Positions 38,275 through 51,035 of a DNA stretch of 64,000 nt are shown one piece after another. Position 1 is the first letter of the stretch. The number at the start of each line of letters is the position of its first letter. The stretch lies in contig CM068839.1 of the NCBI GenBank assembly GCA_028554795.2, positions 88,061,540 to 88,125,539 on the forward strand, given 5' to 3'. The translations under genes and the position numbers were made by a program. The DNA comes from Sinohyriopsis cumingii (taxonomy: Eukaryota > Mollusca > Bivalvia > Unionida > Unionidae). The notes under the pieces are model-generated. The model ran no database searches. It was given only the letters and a program-made list of their open reading frames with translations, and was not told the origin of the DNA.

Positions 38275-39664
38275 ACTTGAAAGTGTTTTATTCAATTTTT
38301 AAATTCGGAAAAATGTGAGAAATACAATAAAACTCAAGAAATATTTATTTGTTGGTGTTCCGAAGCGTGACAAATGGAACGTAACGCTCAGTGTAATTTC
38401 GACAATTTAGAACAAATGTTCATAACCGACAAAAAGATTTCAAAGAAACTATATATGTAATCTTTACTGGTTCGATCTACAAGTAAATAGCTGCAGGATT
38501 CAGCTAATGGTGTACATTTCAAAAGGGAAATGGGATGAAATTGTCTCGAAGTAATTGTAACCAAAGCGTACTAAAAGATTACATAGCTCGCCTCTTTGAA
38601 GTAATTATAAACAATGTAATAAACGAGTATGTATCTCAACAATTTGATGTAATTGTAACCAGAGTACTAAAGCCGAGTAAATATCTCAACTCGTTGAAGC
38701 AACTGTATAACTGTAACAAGAGTAATAAATGAGTATATATCTCAACTCTCTGAAGTAATTGTAACCAAAGTACAATAAATGATTACATAGCTCATCTCTT
38801 AGAGGTAATTGTAACTAGTCTAATAAACTATTACATATCTCAGCTCTTCCAAGCAATTGTAAACAAAATGTAATAAATAACAGCTTAGATGACCTCTTCG
38901 ATGCATTTAATAGTCTTCAGTTTACATAATAAAACTAATTATCATGCAGGTCAAAGGTCTTGGTGAGGTCGATGAACATCATGTAGAGTGGTTGACCTTG
39001 CTCTGTGTTCTTCTCTTGGAGTTGTCGTATGGAAAATATCCTGTCTGTCGTCGACCTGCCTGCATTAAAGCCGCACTGGGATTCCAGGTGCACACTGTCC
39101 GCCAGCAACTGCAGCCTGTTGAATATAATGCGGGCATACACGTTGCCAACGATGCTCAGAAGCGAGATCAAGCGAGATCCCTCTGTAATTATTACAGTCA
39201 CTGAGGTCGCCATTGTTTTTGTAAACGGTATCTCGCGCATGTCTTGGGGTCCGCTCCTTCCTCCCAGCAGAGACAAAGTAGCTCATGCAGTGGCTGAAGG
39301 AATGTTTGTTTCCCACGTTCGATAGCTTCGGGCGGGATGATGTCACTACTTGGTGCTTTGTCGTTTGGGAGGGAGTCGATTGCTTTGCTGAGCTCCTCTA
39401 AGGTGGGCACTTTGTCGAGCTCATCCATGGTGGGCAGTTTTTATGCTGCTAGGGGCCGCATCGGTGACTGACATTTCTTGGGAGTATAGCTCTAGGTAGT
39501 GTTCCACCCATCTGGCCATCTGTCATACTTAATGCAAAATAATGGTGAAAGACAAACGTTAATTCAAATAAAGCATCGCACACATACACACGAATGCAAC
39601 AAGTGTATACAGACATGATGTCTTCCGTCGTCATACTATATACACCGGCTAATCAACAATAACT
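38275..39664. repeat. Unit 22, S type (beta-S)
   Basis: Private A to G at 38357, C to A at 38363, and C to T at 39350. Confidence 0.95.
38935..39522 (-). pseudogene. S-type LINE RT fragment, unit 22
   Basis: Gly to Ser in the KAPGSD motif (KAPSSD) from 39350. Confidence 0.82.
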
Positions 39665-42063
39665 ACTTAAAAGTGTTTAATTCAACTTTTAAATTCACAA
39701 AAAATGTGAGAAATACAATAAAACTCAAGAAATCTTTATTTGTTGGTATTCCGCAGCGTAACAAATGGAACGTAACGCCCAGTGTAATTTCGACAATTTA
39801 GAACAAATCTTCATATGCGACAAAAAGATTTCAAAGAAACTATATATGTAATCTTTACTGGTTCGATCTACAAGTAAATAACTCCAGGATTCAGTTTATG
39901 GTGTACATTTCAAAAGGGAAATGGGATGAAATTATCTCGAAGTAATTGTAAGCAAAGTGTACTAAAAGATTACATAGCTCGCCTCTTTGAAGTAATTATA
40001 AACAATGTAATAAACGAGTATGTATCTCAACTATTTGATGTAATTGAAACCAGAGTATTAAAGCCGAGTAAATATCTCAACTCGTTGAAGTAACTGTATA
40101 ACTGTAAAAAGAGTAATAAATAAGTATATATCTCAATTCTCTGAAGTAATTGTAACCAAAATACAATAAATGATTACATAGCTCATCTCTTCAAGGTAAT
40201 TGTAACTAGTCTAATAAACTATTACATATCTCAGCTCTTCCAAGCAATTGTTAACAAAATGTAATAAATAACAGCTTAGATGACCTCTTCGATGCATTTA
40301 ATAGTCTTCAGTTTACATAATAAAAACTAATTATCATGCAGGTCAATGGTCTTGGTGAGTTCAATGAACATCATGTAGAGTGGTTGACCTTGCTCTGTGT
40401 TCTTCTCTTGGAGTTGTCGTATGGAAAAGATCATGTCTGTCGTCGACCTGCCTGCTTTAAAGCCGCACTGGGATTCCAGGTGCACACGGTCCGCCAGCAA
40501 CTGCAGCCTGTTGAGTATAATGCGAGAATACACTTTGCCAACGATGCTCAGAAGCGAGATCCCTCTGTAATTATTACAGTTACTGAGGTCGCCATTGTTT
40601 TTGTAAACGGTATCTCGCGCATATCTTGGAGGACCGCTCCTTTCCTCCCAGCAGAGACAAAGTAGCTCATGCAGCAGCTGAAGCAATGTTGGTTTCCCAC
40701 GTTCGATAGCTTTGGGCGGGATGCTGTCACTACATGGTGCTTTGTCGTTTGGGACGGAGTCGATTGCTTTGTTGAGCTCCTCTAAGGTGGGCACTTTGTG
40801 GAGCTCCTCTATGGTGGGCAGTTTTTATGCTGCTAGGGCTGCATCGGTGACTGACATTTCTTGGGAGCATAGCTCTGAGTAGTGTTCCACCCATCTGGCC
40901 ATCTGTTGCTCGCAGTCAGTGATCTCCTCTCCCGTCAGAGATTTCTGGCGGACGATCCCTTTCACCATAGGGCCTAGAGCCTTCTTGATATCACAGTACA
41001 TACCTTGGATGTTTCCGGATTCGGCACTGCGCTGGAGTCCTTCACATAGTTGTTACCAGTACTCGTTCGCGCACTGTCTAGCGATGTGTTGGGTGTTGCT
41101 TCGTGCGCTTCTGAGATCAGCAAGCATCCGTTCATTAGGGCATTTTTTGTAAGCTTTGAAGGCTTTTCATTTGTCTTCGATTATTGGTTCTATCCTTGAT
41201 AGATGTGCGCTGAACTAGTGCCAAACGTGGCCATGGCTGTGCTGTAGATGACACCCTTCATGGCGCTCCACATGGCTGTTTCATCGTGATCTGGCAGGTC
41301 TTGGAGTGCCTGGTCCAGGGCTAGTATGAGAATACAAGAGTATATCACAATTATGCTCATGCAGCTCTGAGATTTTTTCAGAGACGTACGAAAATTCAAT
41401 CAAAATCCAATTAAACATTTTATAATTTCATTTGTATTAAATGTTCTAATTCGAGGTTATTAAAAGCTTATTACATGAATAAACTGCACAATTTTGCAGG
41501 TGCCACATTTTACTTAAATAAAAACAGACACCATGAAAAAGGAAAAATCAGCCAAATATATTCATATATTACCAAAACATAATGCAAATAGACTTTTTTT
41601 ATATAAATTATTACAAAAAGTGCACATGTAAGATTTATAAATTCTTTGGTTGATCTTTTTTATTCTGGCTGTGTCATACAGGAAATGTTTTTTAAACTAA
41701 ACAGGCATTGGATATTGAAAATCAATTATAATCCTTATTATTGCAGCATATATACTTGTCAATTATTCTGGCCAAGCATTATGCTATAAGAATTGCATTG
41801 CATAAATGGAAATATATTGTACTGCAAACCCACTTCCTCACATCCGACCCTGTTATCTGTTGAATGAATGTATTCTACAAGTATCCTCAATGGCATGAAT
41901 ATGTGTTTTCTCTGAAATGTTTCAAACTTAATGCAAAATAATGGTGAAAGACAAACGTTAATTCAAATAAAGCATCACACACATACACACGAATGCAACA
42001 AGTGTATACAGACAGGATGTCTTTCTTTGTCATACTATTTACACCGATAAATCAACAATAACT
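39665..42063. repeat. Unit 23, L type (2,399 bp)
   Basis: Private T to C at 39686. It has the six-A run, offset by a T run one base shorter near 41597. Confidence 0.96.
40327..41325 (-). pseudogene. L-type LINE RT fragment, unit 23
   Basis: SVPNDKAPCSDS with LSNCNN; linker DHDETAMW. Confidence 0.85.
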
Positions 42064-43453
42064 ACTTGAAAGTGTTTTATTCAATTTTTAAATTCGGAAA
42101 AATGTGAGAAATACAATAAAACTCAAGAAATATTTATTTGTTGGTATTCCGCAGCGTGACAAATGGAACGTAACGCTCAGTGTAATTTCGACAATTTAGA
42201 ACAAATGTTCATAACCGACAAAAAGATTTCAAAGAAACTATATATGTAATCTTTACTGGTTCGATCTACAAGTAAATAGCTGCAGGATTCAGCTAATGGT
42301 GTACATTTCAAAAGGGAAATGGGATGAAATTGTCTCGAAGTAATTGTAACCAAAGCGTACTAAAAGATTACATAGCTCGCCTCTTTGAAGTAATTATAAA
42401 CAATGTAATAAACGAGTATGTATCTCAACAATTTGATGTAATTGTAACCAGAGTACTAAAGCCGAGTAAATATCTCAACTCGTTGAAGCAACTGTATAAC
42501 TGTAAGAAGAGTAATAAATGAGTATATATCTCAACTCTCTAAAGTAATTGTAACCAAAGTACAATAAATGATTACATAGCTCATCTCTTAGAGGTAATTG
42601 TAACTAGTCTAATAAACTATTACATATCTCAGCTCTTCCAAGCAATTGTAAACAAAATGTAATAAATAACAGCTTAGATGACCTCTTCGATGCATTTAAT
42701 AGTCTTCAGTTTACATAATAAAACTAATTATCATGCAGGTCAAAGGTCTTGGTGAGGTCGATGAACATCATGTAGAGTGGTTGACCTTGCTCTGTGTTCT
42801 TCTCTTGGAGTTGTCGTATGGAAAATATCCTGTCTGTCGTCGACCTGCCTGCATTAAAGCCGCACTGGGATTCCAGGTGCACACTGTCCGCCAGCAACTG
42901 CAGCCTGTTGAATATAATGCGGGCATACACGTTGCCAACGATGCTCAGAAGCGAGATCAAGCGAGATCCCTCTGTAATTATTACAGTCACTGAGGTCGCC
43001 ATTGTTTTTGTAAACGGTATCTCGCGCATGTCTTGGGGTCCGCTCCTTCCTCCCACCAGAGACAAAGTAGCTCATGCAGTGGCTGAAGGAATGTTTGTTT
43101 CCCACGTTCGATAGCTTCGGGCGGGATGATGTCACTACCTGGTGCTTTGTCGTTTGGGAGGGAGTCGATTGCTTTGCTGAGCTCCTCTAAGGTGGGCACT
43201 TTGTCGAGCTCATCCATGGTGGGCAGTTTTTATGCTGCTAGGGGCCGCATCGGTGACTGACATTTCTTGGGAGTATAGCTCTAGGTAGTGTTCCACCCAT
43301 CTGGCCATCTGTCATACTTAATGCAAAATAATGGTGAAAGACAAACGTTAATTCAAATAAAGCATCGCACACATACACACGAATGCAACAAGTGTATACA
43401 GACATGATGTCTTCCGTCGTCATACTATATACACCGGCTAATCAACAATAACT
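42064..43453. repeat. Unit 24, S type (beta-S)
   Basis: Private C to G at 42506, G to A at 42541, and G to C at 43056. Confidence 0.95.
42724..43311 (-). pseudogene. S-type LINE RT fragment, unit 24
   Basis: Cys to Trp (LLCLWWEE) from 43056. Confidence 0.82.
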
Positions 43454-45854
43454 ACTTAAAAGTGTTTAATTCAATTTTTAAATTCACTAAAAATGTGAGA
43501 AATACAATAAAACTCAAGAAATCTTTATTTGTTGGTATTCCGCAGCGTAACAAATGGAACGTAACGCCAAGTGTAATTTCGACAATTTAGAACAAATCTT
43601 CATATGCGACAAAAAGATTTCAAAGAAACTATATATGTAATCTTTACTGGTTCGATCTACAAGTAAATAACTCCAGGATTCAGTTTATGGTGTACATTTC
43701 AAAAGGGAAATGGGATGAAATTATCTCGAAGTAATTGTAAGCAAAGTGTACTAAAAGATTACATAGCTCGCCTCTTTGAAGTAATTATAAACAATGTAAT
43801 AAACGAGTATGTATCTCAACTATTTGATGTAATTGAAACCAGAGTATTAAAGCCGAGTAAATATCTCAACTCGTTGAAGTAACTGTATAACTGTAAAAAG
43901 AGTAATAAATAAGTATATATCTCAATTCTCTGAAGTAATTGTAACCAAAATACAATAAATGATTACATAGCTCATCTCTTCAAGGTAATTGTAACTAGTC
44001 TAATAAACTATTACATATCTCAGCTCTTCCAAGCAATTGTTAACAAAATGTAATAAATAACAGCTTAGATGACCTCTTCGATGCATTTAATAGTCTTCAG
44101 TTTACATAATAAAAACTAATTATCATGCAGGTCAATGGTCTTGGTGAGTTCAATGAACATCATGTAGAGTGGTTGACCTTGCTCTGTGTTCTTCTCTTGG
44201 AGTTGTCGTATGGAAAAGATCATGTCTGTCGTCGACCTGCCTGCTTTAAAGCCGCACTGGGATTCCAGGTGCACACGGTCCGCCAGCAACTGCAGCCTGT
44301 TGAGTATAATGCGAGAATACACTTTGCCAACGATGCTCAGAAGCGAGATCCCTCTGTAATTATTACAGTCACTGAGGTCGCCATTGTTTTTGTAAACGGT
44401 ATCTCGCGCATATCTTGGAGGACCGCTCCTTTCCTCCCAGCAGAGACAAAGTAGCTCATGCAGCAGCTGAAGCAATGTTGGTTTCCCACGTTCGATAGCT
44501 TTGGGCGGGATGCTGTCACTACATTGTGCTTTGTCGTTTGGGGCGGAGTCGATTGCTTTGTTGAGCTCCTCTAAGGTGGGCACTTTGTGGAGCTCCTCTA
44601 TGGTGGGCAGTTTTTATGCTGCTAGGGCTGCATCGGTGACTGACATTTCTTGGGAGCATAGCTCTGAGTAGTGTTCCACCCATCTAGCCATCTGCTGCTC
44701 GCAGTCAGTGATCTCCTCTCCCGTCAGAGATTTCTGGCGGACGATCCCTTTCACCATAGGGCCTAGAGCCTTCTTGATATCACAGTACATACCTTGGATG
44801 TTTCCGGATTCGGCACTGCGCTGGAGTCCTTCACATAGTTGTTACCAGTACTCGTTCGCGCACTGTCTAGCGATGTGTTGGGTGTTGCTTCGAGCGCTTC
44901 TGAGATCAGCAAGCATCCGTTCATTAGGGCATTTTTTGTAAGCTTTGAAGGCTTTTCATTTGTCTTCGATTATTGGTTCTATCCTTGATAGATGTGCGCT
45001 GAACTAGTGCCAAACGTGGCCATGGCTGTGCTGTAGATGACACCCTTCATGGCGCTCCACATGGCTGTGGCATCGTGATCTGGCAGGTCTTGGAGTGCCT
45101 GGTCCAGGGCTAGTATGAGAATACAAGAGTATATCACAATTATGCTCATGGAGCTCTGAGATTTTTTCAGAGACGTACGAAAATTCAATCAAAATCCAAT
45201 TAAACATTTTATAATTTCATTTGTATTAAATGTTCTAATTCGAGGTTATTAAAAGCTTATTACATGAATAAACTGCACAATTTTGCAGGTGCCACATTTT
45301 ACTTAAATAAAAACAGACACCATGAAAAAGGAAAAATCAGCCAAATATATTCATATATTACCAAAACATAATGCAAATAGACTTTTTTTTTTATAAATTA
45401 TTACAAAAAGTGCACATGTAAGATTTATAAATTCTTTGGTTGATCTTTTTTATTCTGGCTGTGTCATACAGGAAATGTTTTTTTAAACTAAACAGGCATT
45501 GGATATTGAAAATCAATTATAATCCTTATTATTGCAGCATATATACTTGTCAATTATTCTGGCCAAGCATTATGCTATAAGAATTGCATTGCATAAATGG
45601 AAATATATTGTACTGCAAACCCACTTCCTCACATCCGACCCTGTTATCTGTTCAATGAATGTATTCTACAAGTATCCTCAATGGCATGAATATGTGTTTT
45701 CTCTGAAATGTTTCAAACTTAATGCAAAATAATGGTGAAAGACAAACGTTAATTCAAATAAAGCATCACACACATACACACGAATGCAACAAGTGTATAC
45801 AGACAGGATGTCTTTCTTTGTCATACTATTTACACCGATAAATCAACAATAACT
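43454..45854. repeat. Unit 25, L type (2,401 bp)
   Basis: 43488 A to T, 43569 C to A, 45151 C to G. CATCTAGCC (G to A at 44686) and a T run that absorbs the usual ATA near 45390 are both shared with unit 29, 7,582 bp away, and not with unit 27 between them. Confidence 0.96.
44116..45114 (-). pseudogene. L-type LINE RT fragment, unit 25
   Basis: SAPNDKAQCSDS subtype, LSDCNN; carries the 44686 marker shared with unit 29. Confidence 0.85.
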
Positions 45855-47244
45855 ACTTGAAAGTGTTTTATTCAATTTTTAAATTCGGAAAAATGTTAGA
45901 AATACAATAAAACTCAAGAAATATTTATTTGTTGGTATTCCGCAGCGTGACAAATGGAACGTAACGCTCAGTGTAATTTCGACAATTTAGAACAAATGTT
46001 CATAACCGACAAAAAGATTTCAAAGAAACTATATATGTAATCTTTACTGGTTCGATCTACAAGTAAATAGCTGCAGGATTCAGCTAATGGTGTACATTTC
46101 AAAAGGGAAATGGGATGAAATTGTCTCGAAGTAATTGTAACCAAAGCGTACTAAAAGATTACATAGCTCGCCTCTTTGAAGTAATTATAAACAATGTAAT
46201 AAACGAGTATGTATCTCAACAATTTGATGTAATTGTAACCAGAGTACTAAAGCCGAGTAAATATCTCAACTCGTTGAAGCAACTGTATAACTGTAACAAG
46301 AGTAATAAATGAGTATATATCTCAACTCTCTGAAGTAATTGTAACCAAAGTACAATAAATGATTACATAGCTCATCTCTTAGAGGTAATTGTAACTAGTC
46401 TAATAAACTATTACATATCTCAGCTCTTCCAAGCAATTGTAAACAAAATGTAATAAATAACAGCTTAGATGACCTCTTCGATGCATTTAATAGTCTTCAG
46501 TTTACATAATAAAACTAATTATCATGCAGGTCAAAGGTCTTGGTGAGGTCGATGAACATCATGTAGAGTGGTTGACCTTGCTCTGTGTTCTTCTCTTGGA
46601 GTTGTCGTATGGAAAATATCCTGTCTGTCGTCGACCTGCCTGCATTAAAGCCGCACTGGGATTCCAGGTGCACACTGTCCGCCAGCAACTGCAGCCTGTT
46701 GAATATAATGCGGGCATACACGTTGCCAACGATGCTCAGAAGCGAGATCAAGCGAGATCCCTCTGTAATTATTACAGTCACTGAGGTCGCCATTGTTTTT
46801 GTAAACGGTATCTCGCGCATGTCTTGGGGTCCGCTCCTTCCTCCCAGCAGAGACAAAGTAGCTCATGCAGTGGCTGAAGGAATGTTTGTTTCCCACGTTC
46901 GATAGCTTCGGGCGGGATGATGTCACTACCTGGTGCTTTGTCGTTTGGGAGGGAGTCGATTGCTTTGCTGAGCTCCTCTAAGGTGGGCACTTTGTCGAGC
47001 TCATCCATGGTGGGCAGTTTTTATGCTGCTAGGGGCCGCATCGGTGACTGACATTTCTTGGGAGTATAGCTCTAGGTAGTGTTCCACCCATCTGGCCATC
47101 TGTCATACTTAATGCAAAATAATGGTGAAAGACAAACGTTAATTCAAATAAAGCATCGCACACATACACACGAATGCAACAAGTGTATACAGACATGATG
47201 TCTTCCGTCGTCATACTATATACACCGGCTAATCAACAATAACT
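45855..47244. repeat. Unit 26, S type (beta-S)
   Basis: Standard beta-S; no distinguishing change noticed. Confidence 0.95.
46515..47102 (-). pseudogene. S-type LINE RT fragment, unit 26
   Basis: AGAGAC form; no private change noticed. Confidence 0.82.
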
Positions 47245-49645
47245 ACTTAAAAGTGTTTAATTCAATTTTTAAATTCACAAAAAATGTGAGAAATACAATA
47301 AAACTCAAGAAATCTTTATTTGTTGGTATTCCGCAGCGTAACAAATGGAACGTAACGCCCAGTGTAATTTCGACAATTTAGAACAAATCTTCATATGCGA
47401 CAAAAAGATTTCAAAGAAACTATATATGTAATCTTTACTGGTTCGATCTACAAGTAAATAACTCCAGGATTCAGTTTATGGTGTACATTTCAAAAGGGAA
47501 ATGGGATGAAATTATCTCGAAGTAATTGTAAGCAAAGTGTACTAAAAGATTACATAGCTCGCCTCTTTGAAGTAATTATAAACAATGTAATAAACGAGTA
47601 TGTATCTCAACTATTTGATGTAATTGAAACCAGAGTATTAAAGCCGAGTAAATATCTCAACTCGTTGAAGTAACTGTATAACTGTAAAAAGAGTAATAAA
47701 TAAGTATATATCTCAATTCTCTGAAGTAATTGTAACCAAAATACAATAAATGATTACATAGCTCATCTCTTCAAGGTAATTGTAACTAGTCTAATAAACT
47801 ATTACATATCTCAGCTCTTCCAAGCAATTGTTAACAAAATGTAATAAATAACAGCTTAGATGACCTCTTCGATGCATTTAATAGTCTTCAGTTTACATAA
47901 TAAAAACTAATTATCATGCAGGTCAATGGTCTTGGTGAGTTCAATGAACATCATGTAGAGTGGTTGACCTTGCTCTGTGTTCTTCTCTTGGAGTTGTCGT
48001 ATGGAAAAGATCATGTCTGTCGTCGACCTGCCTGCTTTAAAGCCGCACTGGGATTCCAGGTGCACACGGTCCGCCAGCAACTGCAGCCTGTTGAGTATAA
48101 TGCGAGAATACACTTTGCCAACGATGCTCAGAAGCGAGATCCCTCTGTAATTATTACAGTTACTGAGGTCGCCATTGTTTTTGTAAACGGTATCTCGCGC
48201 ATATCTTGGAGGACCGCTCCTTTCCTCCCAGCAGAGACAAAGTAGCTCATGCAGCAGCTGAAGCAATGTTGGTTTCCCACGTTCGATAGCTTTGGGCGGG
48301 ATGCTGTCACTACATGGTGCTTTGTCGTTTGGGACGGAGTCGATTGCTTTGTTGAGCTCCTCTAAGGTGGGCACTTTGTGGAGCTCCTCTATGGTGGGCA
48401 GTTTTTATGCTGCTAGGGCTGCATCGGTGACTGACATTTCTTGGGAGCATAGCTCTGAGTAGTGTTCCACCCATCTGGCCATCTGTTGCTCGCAGTCAGT
48501 GATCTCCTCTCCCGTCAGAGATTTCTGGCGGACGATCCCTTTCACCATAGGGCCTAGAGCCTTCTTGATATCACAGTACATACCTTGGATGTTTCCGGAT
48601 TCGGCACTGCGCTGGAGTCCTTCACATAGTTGTTACCAGTACTCGTTCGCGCACTGTCTAGCGATGTGTTGGGTGTTGCTTCGAGCGCTTCTGAGATCAG
48701 CAAGCATCCGTTCATTAGGGCATTTTTTGTAAGCTTTGAAGGCTTTTCATTTGTCTTCGATTATTGGTTCTATCCTTGATAGATGTGCGCTGAACTAGTG
48801 CCAAACGTGGCCATGGCTGTGCTGTAGATGACACCCTTCATGGCGCTCCACATGGCTGTGGCATCGTGATCTGGCAGGTCTTGGAGTGCCTGGTCCAGGG
48901 CTAGTATGAGAATACAAGAGTATATCACAATTATGCTCATGCAGCTCTGAGATTTTTTCAGAGACGTACGAAAATTCAATCAAAATCCAATTAAACATTT
49001 TATAATTTCATTTGTATTAAATGTTCTAATTCGAGGTTATTAAAAGCTTATTACATGAATAAACTGCACAATTTTGCAGGTGCCACATTTTACTTAAATA
49101 AAAACAGACACCATGAAAAAGGAAAAATCAGCCAAATATATTCATATATTACCAAAACATAATGCAAATAGACTTTTTTTTAATATAAATTATTACAAAA
49201 AGTGCACATGTAAGATTTATAAATTCTTTGGTTGATCTTTTTTATTCTGGCTGTGTCATACAGGAAATGTTTTTTAAACTAAACAGGCATTGGATATTGA
49301 AAATCAATTATAATCCTTATTATTGCAGCATATATACTTGTCAATTATTCTGGCCAAGCATTATGCTATAAGAATTGCATTGCATAAATGGAAATATATT
49401 GTACTGCAAACCCACTTCCTCACATCCGACCCTGTTATCTGTTCAATGAATGTATTCTACAAGTATCCTCAATGGCATGAATATGTGTTTTCTCTGAAAT
49501 GTTTCAAACTTAATGCAAAATAATGGTGAAAGACAAACGTTAATTCAAATAAAGCATCACACACATACACACGAATGCAACAAGTGTATACAGACAGGAT
49601 GTCTTTCTTTGTCATACTATTTACACCGATAAATCAACAATAACT
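47245..49645. repeat. Unit 27, L type (2,401 bp)
   Basis: Carries the NDKAPCSDS and LSNCNN protein markers and the TTAATATA T-run form, as unit 31 does. Confidence 0.96.
47907..48905 (-). pseudogene. L-type LINE RT fragment, unit 27
   Basis: SVPNDKAPCSDS with LSNCNN; linker DHDATAMW. Confidence 0.85.
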
Positions 49646-51035
49646 ACTTGAAAGTGTTTTATTCAATTTTTAAATTCGGAAAAATGTTAGAAATACAATA
49701 AAACTCAAGAAATATTTATTTGTTGGTATTCCGCAGCGTGACAAATGGAACGTAACGCTCAGTGTAATTTCGACAATTTAGAACAAATGTTCATAACCGA
49801 CAAAAAGATTTCAAAGAAACTATATATGTAATCTTTACTGGTTCGATCTACAAGTAAATAGCTGCAGGATTCAGCTAATGGTGTACATTTCAAAAGGGAA
49901 ATGGGATGAAATTGTCTCGAAGTAATTGTAACCAAAGCGTACTAAAAGATTACATAGCTCTCCTCTTTGAAGTAATTATAAACAATGTAATAAACGAGTA
50001 TGTATCTCAACAATTTGATGTAATTGTAACCAGAGTACTAAAGCCGAGTAAATATCTCAACTCGTTGAAGCAACTGTATAACTGTAACAAGAGTAATAAA
50101 TGAGTATATATCTCAACTCTCTGAAGTAATTGTAACCAAAGTACAATAAATGATTACATAGCTCATCTCTTAGAGGTAATTGTAACTAGTCTAATAAACT
50201 ATTACATATCTCAGCTCTTCCAAGCAATTGTAAACAAAATGTAATAAATAACAGCTTAGATGACCTCTTCGATGCATTTAATAGTCTTCAGTTTACATAA
50301 TAAAACTAATTATCATGCAGGTCAAAGGTCTTGGTGAGGTCGATGAACATCATGTAGAGTGGTTGACCTTGCTCTGTGTTCTTCTCTTGGAGTTGTCGTA
50401 TGGAAAATATCCTGTCTGTCGTCGACCTGCCTGCATTAAAGCCGCACTGGGATTCCAGGTGCACACTGTCCGCCAGCAACTGCAGCCTGTTGAATATAAT
50501 GCGGGCATACACGTTGCCAACGATGCTCAGAAGCGAGATCAAGCGAGATCCCTCTGTAATTATTACAGTCACTGAGGTCGCCATTGTTTTTGTAAACGGT
50601 ATCTCGCGCATGTCTTGGGGTCCGCTCCTTCCTCCCAGCAGAGACAAAGTAGCTCATGCAGTGGCTGAAGGAATGTTTGTTTCCCACGTTCGATAGCTTC
50701 GGGCGGGATGATGTCACTACCTGGTGCTTTGTCGTTTGGGAGGGAGTCGATTGCTTTGCTGAGCTCCTCTAAGGTGGGCACTTTGTCGAGCTCATCCATG
50801 GTGGGCAGTTTTTATGCTGCTAGGGGCCGCATCGGTGACTGACATTTCTTGGGAGTATAGCTCTAGGTAGTGTTCCACCCATCTGGCCATCTGTCATACT
50901 TAATGCAAAATAATGGTGAAAGACAAACGTTAATTCAAATAAAGCATCGCACACATACACACGAATGCAACAAGTGTATACAGACATGATGTCTTCCGTC
51001 GTCATACTATATACACCGGCTAATCAACAATAACT
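49646..51035. repeat. Unit 28, S type (beta-S)
   Basis: G to T at 49961, shared only with unit 30, the next S. Confidence 0.95.
50306..50893 (-). pseudogene. S-type LINE RT fragment, unit 28
   Basis: AGAGAC form; no private change noticed in the fragment. Confidence 0.82.

Noticed and set aside
45532..45732. 66-codon plus-strand frame in the AT-rich part of several L units
   Set aside because: It depends on one TGA to TCA change that is absent in other L units, has no recognisable domain, and shows no sign of selection.
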